6,590 bases of DNA from Candidatus Shapirobacteria bacterium (GTDB lineage Bacteria; Patescibacteriota; Microgenomatia; VGLL01). Numbering within the stretch: the first letter of the stretch is position 1; every line of letters starts with the position of its first letter. The notes under the pieces were generated by a model that was given only the letters and a program-made list of their open reading frames with translations, was not told the origin of the DNA and ran no database searches. The translations under genes were made by a program, and so were the position numbers. Positions 4,466 to 6,590 of the stretch are shown here, in pieces. The stretch lies in contig VGLL01000055.1 of the NCBI GenBank assembly GCA_016866735.1, positions 1-6,590 of the forward strand. The letters run 5' to 3'.

Positions 4466-5305
4466 ATGCCACCAGCAGTAACCAGAGAATTTGAAACAAC
4501 CGCAGGCCTTGCCATTGATGGGCTAGTTGAAGGGGAACGAGAAAGGTATGCGAACCTAGCCTTACGTGTTTCAGGCCTAAGTGCTGACTTTGCGGAAGTC
4601 GGAGGCGAACTGGCAATTAAGACCGCGGGCGATATCGACCTGGTCCCCTTATTGGATAATACTGCGGACCCCTGGGTCCCCGTAATTTGGTGTATGCACA
4701 CCTATCTTCGCGATAAGCAAGGCCGATATAGACGAGAAGACTCTTACTGGCCAATTCTTGGTCGCCCACACGGAGACCATGTACTTCTCACTCGAGGATA
4801 TCGCCTCCATCGGGCCGAAATAGAACACCAAGAAGACGCAGACGGTCCCGTCGTCAATGTAACGGTAAATACGAGATCAAAGAGTGGCGCAGAAACCATC
4901 CTTGGCCCCACGACTCAGTCTTTAGCGTTTATCGGAGAACCGCTCCCCCTCAAAATAACAGCCACACATGTCATTACCAACTTTGTGGCCGAGGGCGGAG
5001 GGGCAATACTGGCGCTTGCAGAAATCAGAGGCAGACCCTATGAAATAGTTTCGAGAAATGACCGCGCGCTAGTCTTGGGCCATTCTTTTGAGCCGATAGG
5101 ACTCGCCGAGGCGACAGCTCTCGATGTTCTGTCCATCTGTAGAAACGCCGGCGAATGGGCTCGCAAATTGTCGAGTTGTGCCGCTAATAAGAAGTCGCTT
5201 GAACCACCCACTTTTAGAAATATCGGGAAAGCAGCGGACGAGCTAGAGAGACTTATCAAGGAAATGCTTCCCGAAAAAATACTACGCGGGCCCACCACAC
5301 CGTAA
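4466..5305 (+). CDS. Unrecognised soluble protein, unit 1 of a repeat-linked pair
   Basis: I do not recognise this 279-residue protein. It has no signal peptide or membrane helix and looks like a mixed alpha/beta cytosolic protein. Features: charged N-terminal third, the stretch DPWVPVIWCMHTYL (68-81), YWPILGR (94-100), a Gly-rich turn AEGGGAILALAEIRGR (175-190), LVLGHSF (202-208), and a C-terminal amphipathic helix IGKAADELERLIKEML (253-268). The start at 4466 is set by AAGAAGGA 6 nt upstream and by the strong P2 promoter; an upstream in-frame ATG at 4427 lies inside P2 and is unlikely. By eye it aligns end to end with the product of 5513-6373, with conserved VP...T, PI, RG, LG...QS, IT-F and LG. 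This suggests old paralogues at low identity. Function unknown. Confidence 0.82.
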   Translation: MPPAVTREFETTAGLAIDGLVEGERERYANLALRVSGLSADFAEVGGELAIKTAGDIDLVPLLDNTADPWVPVIWCMHTYLRDKQGRYRREDSYWPILGRPHGDHVLLTRGYRLHRAEIEHQEDADGPVVNVTVNTRSKSGAETILGPTTQSLAFIGEPLPLKITATHVITNFVAEGGGAILALAEIRGRPYEIVSRNDRALVLGHSFEPIGLAEATALDVLSICRNAGEWARKLSSCAANKKSLEPPTFRNIGKAADELERLIKEMLPEKILRGPTTP

Positions 5306-5370
5306 ACAGAAACCTCCTCTGCCATAACCAGACAATAACAAAACATTAGGGTTTCGTCGCAATTTCTCCC

Positions 5371-5400
5371 TTAACACTCTTGAAGTTCTTAATGTACAAT
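5371..5400 (+). promoter_or_regulatory. Promoter P1 of unit 2
   Basis: TTAACA (5371-5376), 18 nt and TACAAT (5395-5400). The -35 lies outside the repeat and differs from that of unit 1, yet one is present at a workable distance. A start 8-9 nt after the -10 would fall at ATG 5409, which opens only a 10-codon frame. Confidence 0.4.
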
Positions 5401-5512
5401 GGCGACACATGATTGGGAAAACCGGCAGTTTTTGCCATTGAGTATTCAAGCCCTTCTTCCCTATTTGACAATCCGTGAAAAGGTGGTATAATGCCTGTTC
5501 AAGAAGGAAAAA
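5388..5512 (+). repeat. Regulatory repeat, copy R2 (~125 bp)
   Basis: Near-identical copy of 4340-4465, starting 1048 bp further on. It again ends at a start codon and contains the P1 -10, the perfect P2 promoter, AAGAAGGA and the complementary pair CCTTCTT (5452-5458) with AAGAAGG (5501-5507). The 82 nt between the preceding stop and this repeat hold no gene and do not match the other copy. Confidence 0.92.
5465..5492 (+). promoter_or_regulatory. Promoter P2 of unit 2 (perfect consensus)
   Basis: TTGACA (5465-5470), 16 nt and TATAAT (5487-5492), identical to P2 of unit 1 and at the same distance from the start codon apart from one base. Confidence 0.8.
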
Positions 5513-6373
5513 ATGACACCAGGGATACCAAAAGAGCACGAAGGCTATATTTCTCGAGCAGTTGCTGGACAGATCGCGGAGATGGGCCCGGACGTCGTTA
5601 GATACCACACCTTATACGACGAAATCGAGGAAGCAAGAGAAATTTTAGTGAGTCTACCAGGCGAGTTGTTAGCAGCCACTATTGCTACGGCCGCACCTCG
5701 CGCCCACGCAGCCCTATGGGGAAAAATTGGCCGGGATTACGAAGTCCCTGCGCTCGCAGTCGTGCAAACGCTGGTCGGCGGGGAGAAACCACCGTCTTCC
5801 TTCAATAAAGCGTCTACCGTCTATCCCATTGTTGTGTTTAAGGAAGGTGCTTTTGTCAGGCTCGTCGGGTCTCGTGGCAACCTATACCCAGCAAATCTTT
5901 CGGACCAACCCATTACAGGCGCGACGTTCTCTGTGGTGGCAGAGGGTGGAAAAATGAGCCTTTTTGGGGTTTCCCAAAGCGACTTATGGCTTGCTGGGGC
6001 AATTCCGAGCGCAAGCGCACTGCTCAAAGCCGAGCTAATCATTACTCGGTTCGCGACCGACCCCAGATCGATCGCCGCAGTGGAAGAAATGCAGGAACGC
6101 ACCACCGAAGAAATTCTACACGCTAAGGATACCACCTTGCACTTATGCCTTGGGTCAAAATGGGTGGCATCATGCCAAATGATGGTGATTGATGTAGCTG
6201 CTGTTAATAAGGATGCTTATGGTGTGGCCGAAAGGGTCCTGAGGTTAGCCAAACTGCGAAGGTTCATACTAGATCAAGACCAATTTGGCCAGCTCGAAGA
6301 AGGCGCTCGATCCCTGAATAGGTTTTGCCATTGGGTACGCGAAACAGCAGGAATATCTAGCGCCTCAGCCTAA
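5513..6373 (+). CDS. Unrecognised soluble protein, unit 2 of a repeat-linked pair
   Basis: This 286-residue protein is also unrecognised. No signal peptide or clear membrane segment is seen; the Ala-rich stretch ELLAATIATAAPRAHAAL (51-68) is more likely a buried helix. Landmarks are YEVPALAVVQTL (76-87), YPIVVF (104-109), GSRGNLYPA (119-127), VVAEGGKMSLFGVSQSDLWL (141-160), ELIITRF (174-180), LHLCLGS (209-215) and a C-terminal helix FGQLEEGARSLNRFCHWV (258-275). The ATG at 5513 follows AAGAAGGAAAAA and promoter P2. Several landmarks line up in order and spacing with the 279-residue protein upstream (offset mostly 4-11 residues), so the two are probably diverged members of one family, although nucleotide similarity stops at the start codon. 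Function unknown. Confidence 0.82.
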   Translation: MTPGIPKEHEGYISRAVAGQIAEMGPDVVRYHTLYDEIEEAREILVSLPGELLAATIATAAPRAHAALWGKIGRDYEVPALAVVQTLVGGEKPPSSFNKASTVYPIVVFKEGAFVRLVGSRGNLYPANLSDQPITGATFSVVAEGGKMSLFGVSQSDLWLAGAIPSASALLKAELIITRFATDPRSIAAVEEMQERTTEEILHAKDTTLHLCLGSKWVASCQMMVIDVAAVNKDAYGVAERVLRLAKLRRFILDQDQFGQLEEGARSLNRFCHWVRETAGISSASA

Positions 6374-6458
6374 ACTACTGCCACTATATCCCAAAAGCCC
6401 TTTCTGCTCCCGTAACTTAAGCCGCTTAGCGGAGAGGGTCAAAACCCGACTTTCCTTA

Positions 6459-6487
6459 TTGACCACAGACTGGGAATAGCGTACAAT
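6459..6487 (+). promoter_or_regulatory. P1-type promoter of the helix-turn-helix gene
   Basis: TTGACC (6459-6464), 17 nt and TACAAT (6482-6487). The ATG at 6496 is 8 nt after the -10, so the transcript should begin at or next to the start codon (leaderless). Confidence 0.6.
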
Positions 6488-6508
6488 GGCGACACATGAT
6501 TGGGAAAA
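6481..6508 (+). repeat. Regulatory repeat, short copy R3 (28 bp)
   Basis: This 28-nt stretch is identical to 5394-5421 and differs from 4346-4373 at two positions. It covers the P1 -10 box, the GGCGACAC spacer and the first codons ATGATTGGGAAAA of the helix-turn-helix gene. The rest of the 125-bp repeat, including P2, is absent here. Confidence 0.8.
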
Positions 6509-6590
6509 AATATACGATTGAGGAGCTTTCGGATAAACTCCGTGTCAGTCAAAGGACATTACTACGCGAGATTCAGCGAGGGAAACTGCC
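6496..6590 (+). CDS. Helix-turn-helix protein, excisionase/MerR-like N-terminus (partial)
   Basis: The first 31 codons are visible before the window ends. The peptide YTIEELSDKLRVSQRTLLRE followed by IQRGKL has the pattern of the HTH_17/excisionase-type DNA-binding domain: a first helix EELSDKL, a turn RVS, a recognition helix QRTLLREIQRG, and the start of the wing. Such small proteins act as recombination directionality factors or transcription regulators. The ATG at 6496 is chosen because the P1-type promoter would start RNA there; an ATG at 6486 overlaps the -10 and its frame stops after 11 codons. It shares its promoter core with the two upstream units and could regulate them. No recombinase is seen in the window. 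Confidence 0.75.
   Translation, partial: MIGKKYTIEELSDKLRVSQRTLLREIQRGKL

Noticed and set aside
4192..4701. 169-codon minus-strand frame over the 39-bp repeat, R1 and the start of the first unknown gene
   Set aside because: It runs antisense through a promoter repeat and a supported gene; the part over R1 recurs in the minus frame at R2 only because R1 and R2 are duplicates.
1..6590. CRISPR array or transposase gene
   Set aside because: No regularly spaced short repeats and no transposase or integrase reading frame were found on either strand.

Overview
The window looks like an accessory region of a small-genome bacterium, most likely a Patescibacteria/CPR (Parcubacteria-like) lineage. This is inference from gene content: a small GIY-YIG gene tangled with tRNA genes, two tRNAs without an encoded CCA end, a compact DUF192 protein, an AbiE pair, a DUF4143-type ATPase, and several promoters so close to start codons that leaderless mRNAs are likely. 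TGA is a stop codon here (the abiEi stop lies inside an ATGA overlap), which argues against the recoded Gracilibacteria/Absconditabacteria.

Layout. (1) 1-722, minus strand: the start of a gene with a signal-peptide-like N-terminus that runs off the left edge, tRNA-Arg(CCU), and a membrane-anchored DUF192 protein. (2) 744-1320, plus strand: a rearranged tRNA-Pro locus. A promoter leads into a truncated tRNA-Pro whose anticodon loop carries a 58-nt GC-rich hairpin. A GIY-YIG endonuclease-like gene follows, and its 3' end runs into a second tRNA-Pro-like sequence. That second tRNA is split, with a complete tRNA-Pro(CGG) sitting inside its anticodon arm. (3) 1348-4273: a 39-bp imperfect repeat in direct orientation at both ends of a module holding abiEi-abiEii (minus, ATGA-coupled, with an operator-like palindrome at the promoter) and a divergent AAA+/DUF4143 ATPase (plus). 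(4) 4324-6590, plus strand: two unrecognised genes of 279 and 286 codons, each preceded by an almost identical ~125-bp regulatory repeat with two promoters. The first 28 bp of that repeat recur at the start of a third gene, a helix-turn-helix protein cut by the window end.

How the parts may work together. AbiEi probably represses its own operon through the TGTACA palindrome and neutralises the AbiEii nucleotidyltransferase toxin; the divergent ATPase shares the control region. In the right-hand array, near-identical control regions precede strongly diverged proteins that look distantly related to each other by eye. This suggests a paralogue or cassette array under common control, possibly by the helix-turn-helix protein. 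The tRNA-Pro locus looks like repeated insertion of a tRNA-targeting element linked to the GIY-YIG gene. The functional parts of these last two models are inference.
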